A stretch of 64,000 bases of DNA from JBBQNY01 sp038255255 (GCA_038255255.1 JBBSLL010000001.1:186001-250000), one strand, 5' to 3'; positions 6,853 through 15,713 are shown, counted from the stretch's first letter. Notes: generated by a model not told the origin, from the letters alone. Program-made: numbers and translations.

Positions 6853-8292
6853 GTGCGCGCGACGCCGCGCCCGGCGTCGCCGCGCGATCACGTTCCTGCC
6901 CACGATGTCCTTCCCGATTCCTTCATCGCGGCCGCACCGGTGAACGCACCGGCACGACGTCCCTGGGCACGCCTCGCCGAAGCAGTGAGTGCATCGCCCG
7001 CGCTCGGCTGGTCGATGCTGTACTTCTTCCTGCTCCTGACCGGATACATGGTGCTGCGGCCGGTGCGCGACGCAATGGGGGCGTCCGACGATGTGAGTGC
7101 GGTGTTTCCTGAAGCGCTGATCGGCTGGGCGCAGGCACGCGGGTTCGCGCTCGCTGACTTCACGCTGCAGGTGCTGTTCACCGCCACCTTCGTGGCCATG
7201 GTGATCCTGCAGCCCCTGTACGGAGCACTCGTGTCGCGCTTTCCGCGCCGGGTGTTCCTGCCCGCGGTGTACCTGTTGTTCATCGCCTGCCTGGCGGGTT
7301 TCTACTGGGCCTTCCACAACCAGACGAGTGGTCGCGGCGCGTTGTTCTTCGTGTGGATCGCCGTGTTCAACCTGTTCGCGGTCAGCGTTTTCTGGAGCTA
7401 CATGGCCGACGTCTTCGACGACGCGGACGCGCGCAAGGTGTATGGCTACATCGGCGCGGCGGGCACCGTGGGTGCCTTCACCGGTCCGCTGATCACGCGC
7501 AGCCTCGTGGGCCTGGTCGGTGTAGGCAACCTGCTACTGGTGACGGCCGGCTTCCTCGTCCTGTGCGTGTTTTGCATCCTGCGCCTGCGCCGCTGGGCGC
7601 TGCTGAAGGAGCAGGCGCGTGGCGAGCCCAGCAGCGACGCTGCGATGGGTGGCTCGATGCTTGCCGGCCTGCGCCTCGTCTGGGAGAGGCCGCTACTGCG
7701 TGCAATGGCGATGCTCATGTTCTTCGGCGTCGGCGTCGGCACGCTCCTGTACAACGAGCAGGCAGCGATTGCCCGGCAGTTCTTCACCGATGACGCAGCC
7801 CGCGCGCGCTACTTCGCGGACGTCGACCTTGCGGTGAACCTGCTGACGATCCTCGTGCAGTTGCTGCTCACGCGCTGGCTGATGCGCCGCTTCGGGATCG
7901 GCCCGCTGCTGCTGATTCCTGCCTGCGCGATCCTGTTCGGGTTTGCGGTGCTCACGGCCTCGCCCTTGCCACTGCTGGTTGCCATCGTCCAGGTCGTGAC
8001 GCGGGCCAGCGAGTTCTCGCTGTCGAAGCCGGCGCGCGAAACGATCTACACGCGCGTCGACCCGGAAATGCGCTACAAGGCCAAGGCCGTGATCGATACC
8101 GTCATTTACCGGGGTGGCGACTTGAGCTTCGTCTGGCTCCACAAACTGTTGGCCGCGTTCGGGTCGAAGGCCGTGTTCGGCGCGGGGGTGGCGATTGCCG
8201 CGGGGCTCGCTTTCGGAGCGTGGCGCGTGTTTCGCGAGCAGGCGCGGTTGCCGGATGGTGCGCGACCAGCACCTGCGGCGGCAGTCGCATGA
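6853..8292 (+). CDS. Tlc/NTT-like nucleotide exchange transporter family protein (12 TM)
   Basis: 479 residues, highly hydrophobic, about 12 membrane segments starting near residue 50. Features of the ADP/ATP-carrier-like (Tlc, COG3202) branch are visible: LLLTGYMVLRPVRDAMG in the first helices, VSRFPRRVFLPAVYLLF, then FNLFAVSVFWSYMADVF and GYIGAAGTVGAFTGP. The well-studied members swap host ATP for ADP in intracellular bacteria; free-living bacteria carry relatives of unknown substrate, so ATP/ADP exchange should not be assumed. The GTG at 6853 is preceded by little ribosome-site sequence, and the first ~45 residues are not membrane-like, so the true start could be further in. The gene overlaps the next by 4 bases (ATGA), which suggests translational coupling. 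Confidence 0.78.
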   Translation: MRATPRPASPRDHVPAHDVLPDSFIAAAPVNAPARRPWARLAEAVSASPALGWSMLYFFLLLTGYMVLRPVRDAMGASDDVSAVFPEALIGWAQARGFALADFTLQVLFTATFVAMVILQPLYGALVSRFPRRVFLPAVYLLFIACLAGFYWAFHNQTSGRGALFFVWIAVFNLFAVSVFWSYMADVFDDADARKVYGYIGAAGTVGAFTGPLITRSLVGLVGVGNLLLVTAGFLVLCVFCILRLRRWALLKEQARGEPSSDAAMGGSMLAGLRLVWERPLLRAMAMLMFFGVGVGTLLYNEQAAIARQFFTDDAARARYFADVDLAVNLLTILVQLLLTRWLMRRFGIGPLLLIPACAILFGFAVLTASPLPLLVAIVQVVTRASEFSLSKPARETIYTRVDPEMRYKAKAVIDTVIYRGGDLSFVWLHKLLAAFGSKAVFGAGVAIAAGLAFGAWRVFREQARLPDGARPAPAAAVA

Positions 8293-8936
8293 AAGGCGGC
8301 TGCGGCGTGCGCCGCCCGCAATCGAAGCGAAGCGCTACCGCGCCTGCCGCATGCCGGGTTCTTGCCCATGGCCGCGAGTGTGCACTGTGGCTCCTGACCG
8401 CGGCCATGGCCGCCGGCTGGTCATTCCCGGTTGCCGCGCAGGACTTCGAAGTCGGACCGGTATCGAGCTGGTACGTGGGCGCGCGTGTCGGCATCGTCGC
8501 GTCGAACCGCGACCTTCGTCGCGACGGCGAACTTGCCAGCCTGCAGTTCGGGCGGCGCATCGGCGAGGCGTACGAGGTCGAACTGGAATTGGCGGCCGAC
8601 CGCCTCGACTTCGGCATCGACTACGGCCTCAAGCACCGCTCCGCGCAGATCAACCTGTTGATGGTCAATCGCGAACCCCTGTGGGACCCGTATTTCCTCA
8701 TCGGGGTGGGAGCCATCGAGTACGACTCGCCGGTGGGCGAACGGCGTGGCACCGATCCGCTGGTCGCGCTGGGTGTCGGCGGCACGTGGGAACTGGTGAT
8801 CCCGCAGCGCGTCCTGCTACGCGCCGACCTCCGTATCCGCTACGACCTCAACGACACGGATCAGCCGGGCGAAGACAGCAAGGGCGACGGCATCCTCAGC
8901 GTCGGACTCGTCATCCCCTTCGGCCGCACCGAGTAG
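8289..8936 (+). CDS. Outer-membrane beta-barrel-like protein, hypothetical
   Basis: 215 residues starting at an ATGA overlap with the transporter stop. A long basic leader precedes a hydrophobic segment ending near FPVAAQ, consistent with a signal peptide. The mature part has alternating amphipathic strands typical of a small 8-strand barrel (WYVGARVGIVAS, YEVELELAADRLDFG, LGVGGTWELV, RADLRIRYDL) and ends with GDGILSVGLVIPFGRTE, as OmpA-like barrels often do. No named family is certain. Coupling to the transporter suggests a joint role, but the function is unknown. Confidence 0.7.
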   Translation: MKGGCGVRRPQSKRSATAPAACRVLAHGRECALWLLTAAMAAGWSFPVAAQDFEVGPVSSWYVGARVGIVASNRDLRRDGELASLQFGRRIGEAYEVELELAADRLDFGIDYGLKHRSAQINLLMVNREPLWDPYFLIGVGAIEYDSPVGERRGTDPLVALGVGGTWELVIPQRVLLRADLRIRYDLNDTDQPGEDSKGDGILSVGLVIPFGRTE

Positions 8937-8987
8937 CGGAAAACTCGCGACCCGATGACCCCCCGCCACAAAGCAATGGGTAGTCGG

Positions 8988-9047
8988 AAGGCGGTATCGC
9001 TTTGCCGCAGGATGAGGCTTCACCCGGAGGCAAAGCGATACCGCCTT
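8988..9047. repeat. Palindromic extragenic repeat, copy 1
   Basis: 19-bp perfect inverted repeat AAGGCGGTATCGCTTTGCC (8988-9006) / its complement (9029-9047) around a 22-base loop. A second copy at 9251-9312 has the same loop motif (GCAGGAT...GGCTTCACCCGGA). The single difference in each arm is compensatory. Confidence 0.85.
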
Positions 9048-9066
9048 GCCTCGCTCCGCACGCGCC

Positions 9067-9167
9067 GCGACGTCACTGCCGCGCCGGGAACCGCTGTAAA
9101 TACGTCCCTGTACGCTGCGCGGCGACATCCCTGTCGCCGACGCTTCCCGGCGCGGCAGCGACGTCGC
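9067..9167. repeat. Long imperfect inverted repeat with inner hairpin
   Basis: Outer arms 9067-9090 and 9144-9167 are complementary at 23 of 24 positions. Inside is a second hairpin, GGCGACA-tccc-TGTCGCC (9121-9138). The whole 101-base unit could fold into one cruciform or RNA hairpin with a side stem. It lies between the two copies of the 19-bp-arm palindrome. Elements of this appearance are common between genes in xanthomonad genomes (from memory, not searched). Confidence 0.8.
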
Positions 9168-9250
9168 GTCGCTACAAACAACTTCGCGACCCCACTCGAG
9201 CACTCGTCCCGACACGCAAGTAGGACTTAACAGCCGCTTGGCAGTGGGGG

Positions 9251-9312
9251 AAGGCGGTATCGCCTTGCCGCAGGATAAAAGGCTTCACCCGGAGGCAAGG
9301 CGATACCGCCTT
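9251..9312. repeat. Palindromic extragenic repeat, copy 2
   Basis: 19-bp perfect inverted repeat AAGGCGGTATCGCCTTGCC (9251-9269) / its complement (9294-9312) with a 24-base loop. Compared with copy 1, a T-to-C change in the left arm is matched by A-to-G in the right arm. The element lies 45 bases from the 3' end of fadE. Confidence 0.85.
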
Positions 9313-9357
9313 GCCTCACCGAACGACGCCTCAGCAGCCAGGCAACGCCGACGACCG

Positions 9358-11835
9358 TTACGCAGCCGCGCGCGCGTCGCTCGATGTCGCAGGCGCAGTG
9401 GCGCCGGCGCGCAGTTCTTCGCTGGTGAAGTCGTCCACGCTGATCGTGTCGAGCGTCATCGCGCGCAGGTCTTCGAGCTGGCGGCGCTCGGTCTCGCTGA
9501 TCCATCCCTCGCGCACGCCCTCGTCGAGCTGCCCGTCGAACTCGAGCGCTTCGATGTCGTGCTGCTTGAGGGCCTTGAGGAACTTGCGTTCCAGTGGCTC
9601 CGCCGAGACGAACTTGGCGAGGTAGCTGTCGATGCGGCCGGCCGGATTGTTCGCGCATGGCGTAAGGAACACGCCTTCTCGCAATCTGTCACGTGCGGCA
9701 TTCGGGGCCAGGAGGATGCTGGCGGCGCGGTGCCCGAGGCGATCCGAGGGCGGCTGCGCGCGTCGTCCCCAGGGGAACACCAGCAACCAGAGCAGCCACC
9801 CCACCGGACGGATCGGGAAATTGCGCAGCGCACCCGACAAGGCGACTTCGCTCTTGTGCATGGAATGATGGAACGCCCACGCCAGCAGCGGCTGGTCGCT
9901 CTGCGGTTCCCCCTGGTCGTGGAAGCGCTTGAGCATGCTGCTCGAGATGTAGAGCTGGCTCAGGACGTCGCCGAGCCGGCCCGACAACTTTTCCTTGAAC
10001 TTGAGCTTGCCGCCGAGCAGCAGCATGGACGTGTCTGCGAGCAGGGCGAGGCACGCCGAATAGCGGTTGAGCTTGCGATAGAAGCGACGCGTGTAGTCGC
10101 TGCCAGGCGCGGCTCCGATCTGCGCGCCGGTGAAACCGAACCACCAGCTGCGCACGGCGTTCGACAAGGCGAAGCCGATGTGGCCGAACAGCGCCGCATC
10201 GAAGTTCACAAGGCCGCGCTCCCTGTCAGGGTCCTGCGCCGCGCGCATTTCCTTCAACACCCAGGGATGGCAAAGGATCGCGCCCTGGCCGAAGATCATG
10301 AGCGTACGCGTCATGATGTTGGCGCCTTCGACCGTGATGCTGATCGGCACTGCCTGCCAGCCGCGCCCGAGATAGTTGCGCGGACCGAGGATGATGCCCT
10401 TGCCGCCGTGGATGTCCATGGCGTCGCGAATGACTTCGCGGCCCATTTCCGTGCAGTGGTACTTGGAGATGGTGGACGGCACGGCGGGAAGCTCGCCGCG
10501 TGCCACCGCGGCCGCCGACGCTTCGGACAGCGCACTCACGGCGTAGGCATTGCCGGCGATGCGCGCCAGCGCTTCCTCGACGCCTTCGAAGCGCCCGATC
10601 GAAAGTCCGAACTGCTTGCGGATGCGCGCGTAGGCACCGGTCACGGCCGCCGCCAGCTTCACGCCGCCGCTGGCGGTGGAGGGCAGGGTGATCGAGCGCC
10701 CGATCGACAGGCATTCGACGAGCATCTTCCAGCCCTGGCCGGCGAAGGCTTCGCCGCCGATGAGCTGCGACAACGGGATGAACACGTCGCGGCCGCGCAC
10801 CGGCCCGTTGTGGAAAGGCGTATTGAGCGGGAAATGCCGCCGGCCGACTTCGATGCCGGCCGTTTCGCGCGGCAGCAATGCCAGCGTGATGCCGATATCG
10901 CGGGTGTCGCCGAGCAACCCGTCAGGGTCGTACATGCGGAACGCGAGGCCGATTAAACTGGCGACCGGCGCGAGCGTGATGTAGCGCTTGTCGAAGGTGA
11001 GCCGCACGCCGACCACGTTGGCGCCGTGCCACTGGCCCTTGCAGACGATCCCGTAGTCCGGGATGGAAGTGGCGTCGGAGCCCGCAAAGGGACCGGTCAA
11101 GGCGAAACAGGGAATCTCGCGACCATCGGCGAGCCGCGGCAGGTAATGGGACTTCTGCTCATCGGTGCCGTAATGCATGAGCAGCTCGCCCGGGCCTAGC
11201 GAGTTGGGCACGCCGACCGTCGAGCTCAGGGTCGACGACACGGACGCGAGCTTCTGGATCACCTTGTGGTTGGCGAGCGCGGAGAAGCCGAGGCCGCCGA
11301 AGGATTTCGGAATGATCATGCCGAAGAATTTGTGCCGGCCGCAGAACTCCCAGATCTCCGGTGGAAGATCGGCGAGTACATGCGTGATCTCCCAGTCGTT
11401 GGTCATCCGGCAAAGTTCTTCGCACGGCCCATCGAGGAAGGCCTGCTCTTCCGCTGTCAATTCGGGCTTCGGCAGGTCAAGCAACTTGCGCCAGTCGGGC
11501 TTGCCGGAAAAAAGCTCGCCTTCGAATCCCACGGTGCCGGCTTCGAGTGCCACGCGCTCGGTCTCGCTGAGCGGGGGAAGGAGCTTGGTGTAGAACCGGA
11601 GCAGCGGCCGCGTGACCGCAGCACGACGCACGAACGGAAGCAGCAGTACCAATCCGGCGAGGACCACCAGTGCGGCGACGATCTCGATCGCGAGGCGAGG
11701 TGCCGCGCCTTGCCACCAGGCGAAAGCCAGGACTGCGAGTACGGCCGCGAACCACACCGGCAGCCGCCAGCGGTGATAGGCGGCGAGCCCGGTCACCACG
11801 ATCAACGCGAAGATCAACAACAAGGCAGCCATCAT
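9358..11835 (-). CDS. fadE: Acyl-CoA dehydrogenase, FadE type
   Basis: 825 residues, close to the 814 of E. coli FadE. Catalyses the first step of fatty acid beta-oxidation, acyl-CoA to trans-2-enoyl-CoA, with FAD. Two or three hydrophobic segments occupy the first ~90 residues, as in E. coli FadE, so it is probably membrane-associated. The middle carries near-identical FadE blocks: LTAEEQAFLDGPCEELCRM, VGVPNSLGPGELL, HYGTDEQKSHYLPRLADG, RHFPLNTPFHNGPVRG, GQGWKMLVECLS and VEGANIMTRTLMIFGQGA. The C-terminal third is the FadE-specific domain. The start is the first of two adjacent ATGs (MMAALL), matching the family. The frame stays open far upstream, but that part is antisense to the TetR gene. 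Divergent from the TetR gene, its likely regulator. Confidence 0.95.
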   Translation of the reverse strand: MMAALLLIFALIVVTGLAAYHRWRLPVWFAAVLAVLAFAWWQGAAPRLAIEIVAALVVLAGLVLLLPFVRRAAVTRPLLRFYTKLLPPLSETERVALEAGTVGFEGELFSGKPDWRKLLDLPKPELTAEEQAFLDGPCEELCRMTNDWEITHVLADLPPEIWEFCGRHKFFGMIIPKSFGGLGFSALANHKVIQKLASVSSTLSSTVGVPNSLGPGELLMHYGTDEQKSHYLPRLADGREIPCFALTGPFAGSDATSIPDYGIVCKGQWHGANVVGVRLTFDKRYITLAPVASLIGLAFRMYDPDGLLGDTRDIGITLALLPRETAGIEVGRRHFPLNTPFHNGPVRGRDVFIPLSQLIGGEAFAGQGWKMLVECLSIGRSITLPSTASGGVKLAAAVTGAYARIRKQFGLSIGRFEGVEEALARIAGNAYAVSALSEASAAAVARGELPAVPSTISKYHCTEMGREVIRDAMDIHGGKGIILGPRNYLGRGWQAVPISITVEGANIMTRTLMIFGQGAILCHPWVLKEMRAAQDPDRERGLVNFDAALFGHIGFALSNAVRSWWFGFTGAQIGAAPGSDYTRRFYRKLNRYSACLALLADTSMLLLGGKLKFKEKLSGRLGDVLSQLYISSSMLKRFHDQGEPQSDQPLLAWAFHHSMHKSEVALSGALRNFPIRPVGWLLWLLVFPWGRRAQPPSDRLGHRAASILLAPNAARDRLREGVFLTPCANNPAGRIDSYLAKFVSAEPLERKFLKALKQHDIEALEFDGQLDEGVREGWISETERRQLEDLRAMTLDTISVDDFTSEELRAGATAPATSSDARAAA

Positions 11836-11896
11836 GATCGATTCCCCGGGTCTCGACGTGTCCAAGCGTAACGCTGAAGCGGCGTAGTGTGAGTGA

Positions 11897-11914
11897 CCAT
11901 ACGGATGAGTATGG
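11897..11914. promoter_or_regulatory. Candidate operator, CCATAC-6-GTATGG
   Basis: Perfect 6-bp inverted repeat with a 6-base spacer in the fadE/TetR divergent region. Its size fits a TetR-family dimer site. It lies about 60 bases from the fadE start and 63 bases from the TetR start. Confidence 0.5.
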
Positions 11915-11923
11915 AGCGATTGG

Positions 11924-11940
11924 CGATTGGCTGTCAATCG
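11924..11940. promoter_or_regulatory. Candidate operator, CGATTG-5-CAATCG
   Basis: Second perfect 6-bp inverted repeat, 5-base spacer, 9 bases from the first and 36 bases before the TetR start. It could be a second binding site for the same regulator or part of a promoter. No function is proven. Confidence 0.4.
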
Positions 11941-11976
11941 GTTACGGTGGCGGTGGGGTGGGGACTGGAGCAGCAG

Positions 11977-12558
11977 ATGGGGAACAGTGCCGAACGCGGC
12001 CGCCTGTCGGCCGCAGACTGGGAACAGGCCGCTCTCGAGTTGATCGAGGAACAGGGCGTGGCGGCCGTCACGGTCGAGCTCCTCGCGCGCCGGCTCGGCG
12101 TGACCAAAGGCAGCTTCTACTGGCACTTCGCCTCGCGCGACGCCCTGCTCGAGGCAGCGCTCAAGCGCTGGGAGCAAGCCGACACAGAGGGCGTGATGGG
12201 CCAGGTCGACCGCATCGCCGATCCGCGCGAACGGGTGGTTGCCCTGTTCCGGCGCACCAGCCACGAGATCCGCGACCACGTGATGTATTCGGCCTTGCTG
12301 CGCGCCATCGACCATCCCGCGGTCCAGCCGGTCATGCAGCGGGTGTCGCAGCGCCGCGTCGCCTACCTTGCTGCGGCGTTGCGGGCAGCGGGCCTCGACC
12401 GCGCGCAGGCGATGCCACGCGCGCAGCTCGCATACGCAACCTACGTAGGCATGCTGCAGCTCATCATGCAGCGCCTGGTGCCGCGCCCTGCGCACGCCGA
12501 TTTCGAGTCGTTCGTGGAACACGTCATCGACGCACTGGTGCCGCCGGCGCAGCCCTGA
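11977..12558 (+). CDS. TetR-family transcriptional regulator, probable regulator of fadE
   Basis: 193 residues from ATG 11977 (MGNSAERG), chosen because GGAG precedes it and because TetR helix-turn-helix domains begin close to the N-terminus. The helix-turn-helix is at about 30-55 (VTVELLARRLGVTKGSFYWHF), followed by the usual RDALLEAAL helix. The C-terminal ligand-binding and dimerisation domain is unassigned. An in-frame start 28 codons upstream is possible but would run through the candidate operators. Head-to-head with fadE, with two dyads between, which suggests a repressor released by acyl-CoA. This is inference from position. Confidence 0.85.
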   Translation: MGNSAERGRLSAADWEQAALELIEEQGVAAVTVELLARRLGVTKGSFYWHFASRDALLEAALKRWEQADTEGVMGQVDRIADPRERVVALFRRTSHEIRDHVMYSALLRAIDHPAVQPVMQRVSQRRVAYLAAALRAAGLDRAQAMPRAQLAYATYVGMLQLIMQRLVPRPAHADFESFVEHVIDALVPPAQP

Positions 12559-12673
12559 ATCGCCAAGCAGCGCTCGGTTGCACGCCGGCCCGGCAATCGT
12601 TACCGTCCCTGCATCCCTTCCCAGCGTCCCGTTCATCCCAAGAACGGCCGTCGACCCCGGAGCCGCGCCGCGC

Positions 12674-14440
12674 ATGCCGAGTCAACTCGCTGCCTTGAAC
12701 GAGTGGGTCGCTGCGGTGGCCCGCTTGACCAAGCCGGACCACATCCACTGGTGCGACGGTTCGGCAGAGGAAGACGCCGGGCTCAAGTCACGCATGGTCG
12801 AGTCGGGCGACCTCATTGCGCTCAATCCCGAAACGCATCCCGGGTGTTACCTGCATCGTTCCGATCCCGCGGACGTCGCGCGTGTCGAGCACCTGACGTT
12901 TGTCTGCACGCAGGATCCCGAGGCGGCCGGGCCCAACAACAACTGGATGTCGCCTGCGGACGCGCACGCGAAGATGGACGCGCTGTTCGATGGCTGCATG
13001 CGCGGGCGGACGCTCTACGTGGTCCCCTACTGCATGGGTCCGATCGACTCGCCGCTGTCGCGTTGCGGGGTCGAGATCACGGACTCGCCGTACGTGGTCG
13101 CCAACATGCGCATCATGACCCGCATGGGCGCGCCGGCACTCGCCCGCATCGAGCGCGAATCCACATTCGTGCGCGGGCTGCATTCGACCGGCGAACTCGA
13201 TCCCGAGCGCCGCTTCATCATGCACTTCCCGGACGAGGCCACGATCAAGTCCTACGGCTCCGGCTACGGCGGCAACGCGCTACTCGGCAAGAAATGCCAC
13301 GCGCTGCGGATTGCTTCGCACCAGGCGCGCGACGAGGGCTGGCTCGCCGAGCACATGCTGATCGTCGGAATCGAGAATCCGGAGGGCAACGTGCATTACA
13401 TCGCCGCCGCCTTTCCCTCCGCCTGCGGCAAGACCAACCTCGCGATGCTGATTCCGCCCGAGAGCTATCGAAGCCGCGGCTGGAAAGTGTGGACGGTCGG
13501 CGATGACATCTGCTGGATGAGTCCGGGGCCCGACGGCCGGTTGTGGGCCATCAATCCTGAGGCGGGCTTCTTCGGCGTGGCTCCCGGCACGAGCGCCGCG
13601 ACCAATCGCAACGCGCTGGACATGCTCGATCGCGATGCGATCTTCACCAACGTCGGCGCGACGGCCGACATGCAGCCGTGGTGGGAAGGATTGCCGGGTT
13701 CGGCGAGCGCCGACTGGCAGGGCAAGCCGATCGGCCCGGGCTCAACGGGCCCGGCCGCGCATCCGAATTCGCGGTTCACCGTGAGCGCGCGGCAATGCGC
13801 GACATGGACCGATCAGGCGGAAGCCGCGCAGGGCGTTCCCATCTCCGCCATCGTGTTCGGCGGGCGGCGCGAATCGCTCGTGCCACTGGTCTTCGAGGCG
13901 CGCGACTGGGGGCACGGCGTCGTGGTCGGTGCGTCGATGGCTTCGGAAACGACCGCGGCCGCCACCGGCGCGGTGGGCGTGGTGCGGCGCGACCCGATGG
14001 CGATGAAGCCTTTCTGCGGCTACAACTTCGCCGATTATTTCGCGCACTGGCTGTCGTTCGACACACCGGGCGCGAAGCTTCCGAAGATCTTTCACGTCAA
14101 CTGGTTCCGCAAGGACTCGGCAGGCAAGTTCCTGTGGCCGGGATTCGGCGAGAATCTCCGTGTGCTCGAGTGGATGCTGCGACGCCTCGACGGAAGCGTC
14201 GACGCGGTCGAGTCGCCAATCGGCTATTTGCCGCGTGCGCGCGATCTTGATCTCGACGGCCTCGACACCGCGCCCGGCGTCATCGAACAGCTGCTCGAAG
14301 TCGACGAGGCCGGCTGGCGTGGCGAGCTCGAGGCGATCGGGACCTTCCTCGACGAGTTCGGGCCGCGCCTGCCGGGGGCGCTCCGCCAGGAAGTGGGCGC
14401 CATGCAGGCGCATCTCGAGGAAACGCGGGCCGCAGCCTGA
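12674..14440 (+). CDS. pckG: Phosphoenolpyruvate carboxykinase (GTP)
   Basis: 588 residues, in the usual range for the GTP-dependent enzyme. Converts oxaloacetate and GTP to phosphoenolpyruvate, GDP and CO2, the entry to gluconeogenesis. Motifs: HIHWCDGS near the N-terminus, RTLYVVPYCMGP, the P-loop FPSACGKTN with the family's reactive Cys, the metal-binding VGDDICWM, and FGGRRESLVPLV. The start ATG 12674 follows GGAG at 11 bases; an upstream start at 12578 would add a poorly conserved Pro-rich leader. It follows the TetR gene on the same strand. With fadE nearby it suits growth on fatty acids or acids of the TCA cycle. Confidence 0.95.
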   Translation: MPSQLAALNEWVAAVARLTKPDHIHWCDGSAEEDAGLKSRMVESGDLIALNPETHPGCYLHRSDPADVARVEHLTFVCTQDPEAAGPNNNWMSPADAHAKMDALFDGCMRGRTLYVVPYCMGPIDSPLSRCGVEITDSPYVVANMRIMTRMGAPALARIERESTFVRGLHSTGELDPERRFIMHFPDEATIKSYGSGYGGNALLGKKCHALRIASHQARDEGWLAEHMLIVGIENPEGNVHYIAAAFPSACGKTNLAMLIPPESYRSRGWKVWTVGDDICWMSPGPDGRLWAINPEAGFFGVAPGTSAATNRNALDMLDRDAIFTNVGATADMQPWWEGLPGSASADWQGKPIGPGSTGPAAHPNSRFTVSARQCATWTDQAEAAQGVPISAIVFGGRRESLVPLVFEARDWGHGVVVGASMASETTAAATGAVGVVRRDPMAMKPFCGYNFADYFAHWLSFDTPGAKLPKIFHVNWFRKDSAGKFLWPGFGENLRVLEWMLRRLDGSVDAVESPIGYLPRARDLDLDGLDTAPGVIEQLLEVDEAGWRGELEAIGTFLDEFGPRLPGALRQEVGAMQAHLEETRAAA

Positions 14441-14592
14441 GGGTGGTGCGGGTTGCGCAGTGGCGCTTTGCTGAAGTTTGCGCACGTGGGATTGCGAAAC
14501 CAATGGTGGGCAAGAGCAGGGTGGGGCTTCACGCTCGAAGTGTCGGCGCTGCTTCAAACCATCTCGCAACTATTGGCATCAGATGGGATGCC

Positions 14593-15210
14593 ATGCATGC
14601 TGCCGCCCACAACCTCATGGGACCACCGCGCCTGTACCGTACCGCGCCGCCCATCGCACCCACCGCCGCGCCTCGCGTCGATCCGGATCGCGCCGAGGTC
14701 GACGCCGCCGCGCGCGGCGAGGTGCGCGCTTTCGAAGCGCTGTACCGTCGCCATGCAGGGCGGATCCACGGCGTGTTGCGCAGGCTGGCGGGCAACGACA
14801 TCGCGCGCGCCGAGGAATGGACGCAGGAGGCATTCGTGCTGGCGTGGCAGCGGCTGTCCACGTTCCGCGGCGAAAGCGCATTCTCGACCTGGCTGCACAG
14901 GCTGGCGGTCAACGTCGCGCTGATGAGCCTCCGTTCCACGCGCCGCGGCGACGCTGCCGGCATCACCTGGGACGACGATGCAGTCGACGACGCCACGGCA
15001 GTCGTGGCCGATCAGGGGCTGCGCATGGACCTGGCTGCCGCGGTCGCGCGCCTGCCCACGCGTGCCCGCGCGATCCTGGTGTTGCATGACGTGGAAGGAT
15101 GGAAGCATGAGGAGATCGCCGCAGAGCTGGGCATCGCGGCGGGCACCTCCAAGGCGCAATTGCACAGGGCGCGCGGACTATTGCGCGGTCACCTCGGGAC
15201 AGGCCCATGA
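14593..15210 (+). CDS. RNA polymerase sigma factor, ECF subfamily
   Basis: About 205 residues. Region 2 is clear (FEALYRRHAGRIHGVLRRLA, then EEWTQEAFVLAWQRLSTFR and FSTWLHRLAVNVAL). Region 4 follows (LPTRARAILVLHDVEGWKHE, EIAAELGIAAGTSKAQLHRA), with the helix-turn-helix that reads the -35 element. The first ~30 residues are unconserved, so the start is uncertain: ATGs at 14593 and 14617 are both possible, and the frame is open from 14443. The stop overlaps the start of the next gene by 4 bases (ATGA), so the pair is translationally coupled, as is usual for a sigma factor and its anti-sigma factor. Confidence 0.9.
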   Translation: MHAAAHNLMGPPRLYRTAPPIAPTAAPRVDPDRAEVDAAARGEVRAFEALYRRHAGRIHGVLRRLAGNDIARAEEWTQEAFVLAWQRLSTFRGESAFSTWLHRLAVNVALMSLRSTRRGDAAGITWDDDAVDDATAVVADQGLRMDLAAAVARLPTRARAILVLHDVEGWKHEEIAAELGIAAGTSKAQLHRARGLLRGHLGTGP

Positions 15211-15713
15211 ACGAATTCGAATGGCGCAGGCAGCTGCGCGAGCTCCGCGACGATGTCGAACCGCCCGCGCAGGTATGGACGGCGATCGCGTCGCGCATTG
15301 AGGCGAGCCACTCGCAAGACGTGTCGAGGAGCGATTCCCGGCGAAGCCGACAGGCGTTTGCCTGGACTCGCCCGGCACTCGCCCTGGCGGCGACGCTGGT
15401 CGTCGCGATTGGCGTCGCGATGATGTTTGCCTTGTCGCCAGCGTCGTTGCCTCGCGAGTCGGTCGCAGGGGCGGACGTCACCCACGGTGAGAAGATGGCG
15501 AACGCGACGACGAGCCCGGCCCTGGACGAACGGCAGGCCGGACTGGCACGCAATCCGGTGCTGGCGGCTACAGACGCGGAATTGCGCGAGGTGCAGGAGC
15601 AGCTCCAACGCGCGCTGGCACTGCAACCCGACTCGGAATCGTTGCAGCGCATGCTCTCGCGCACGGCCAGCGAGCGTCGCCGGCTTCTGCAATACCAGGC
15701 GCAGTTCAGCTGA
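15207..15713 (+). CDS. Putative anti-sigma factor, single-pass membrane protein
   Basis: 168 residues. The N-terminal ~50 residues are cytoplasmic-type and start with MNEFEWRRQLRELRDDVEPP. One membrane helix lies at about 57-76 (ALALAATLVVAIGVAMMFAL). The C-terminal ~90 residues would be periplasmic, with a coiled-coil-like stretch (DAELREVQEQLQRALALQ). There is no HxxxCxxC zinc motif of the common ZAS class, so the anti-sigma call rests on topology and on the overlap with the sigma gene. The next gene begins 3 bases after its stop. Confidence 0.72.
   Translation: MNEFEWRRQLRELRDDVEPPAQVWTAIASRIEASHSQDVSRSDSRRSRQAFAWTRPALALAATLVVAIGVAMMFALSPASLPRESVAGADVTHGEKMANATTSPALDERQAGLARNPVLAATDAELREVQEQLQRALALQPDSESLQRMLSRTASERRRLLQYQAQFS

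Noticed and set aside
9358..12675. Open frame of 1105 codons extending fadE to 12675 on the minus strand
   Set aside because: The part beyond 11835 is antisense to the TetR gene and reads as Arg/His-rich shadow sequence. FadE homology begins at MMAALL.
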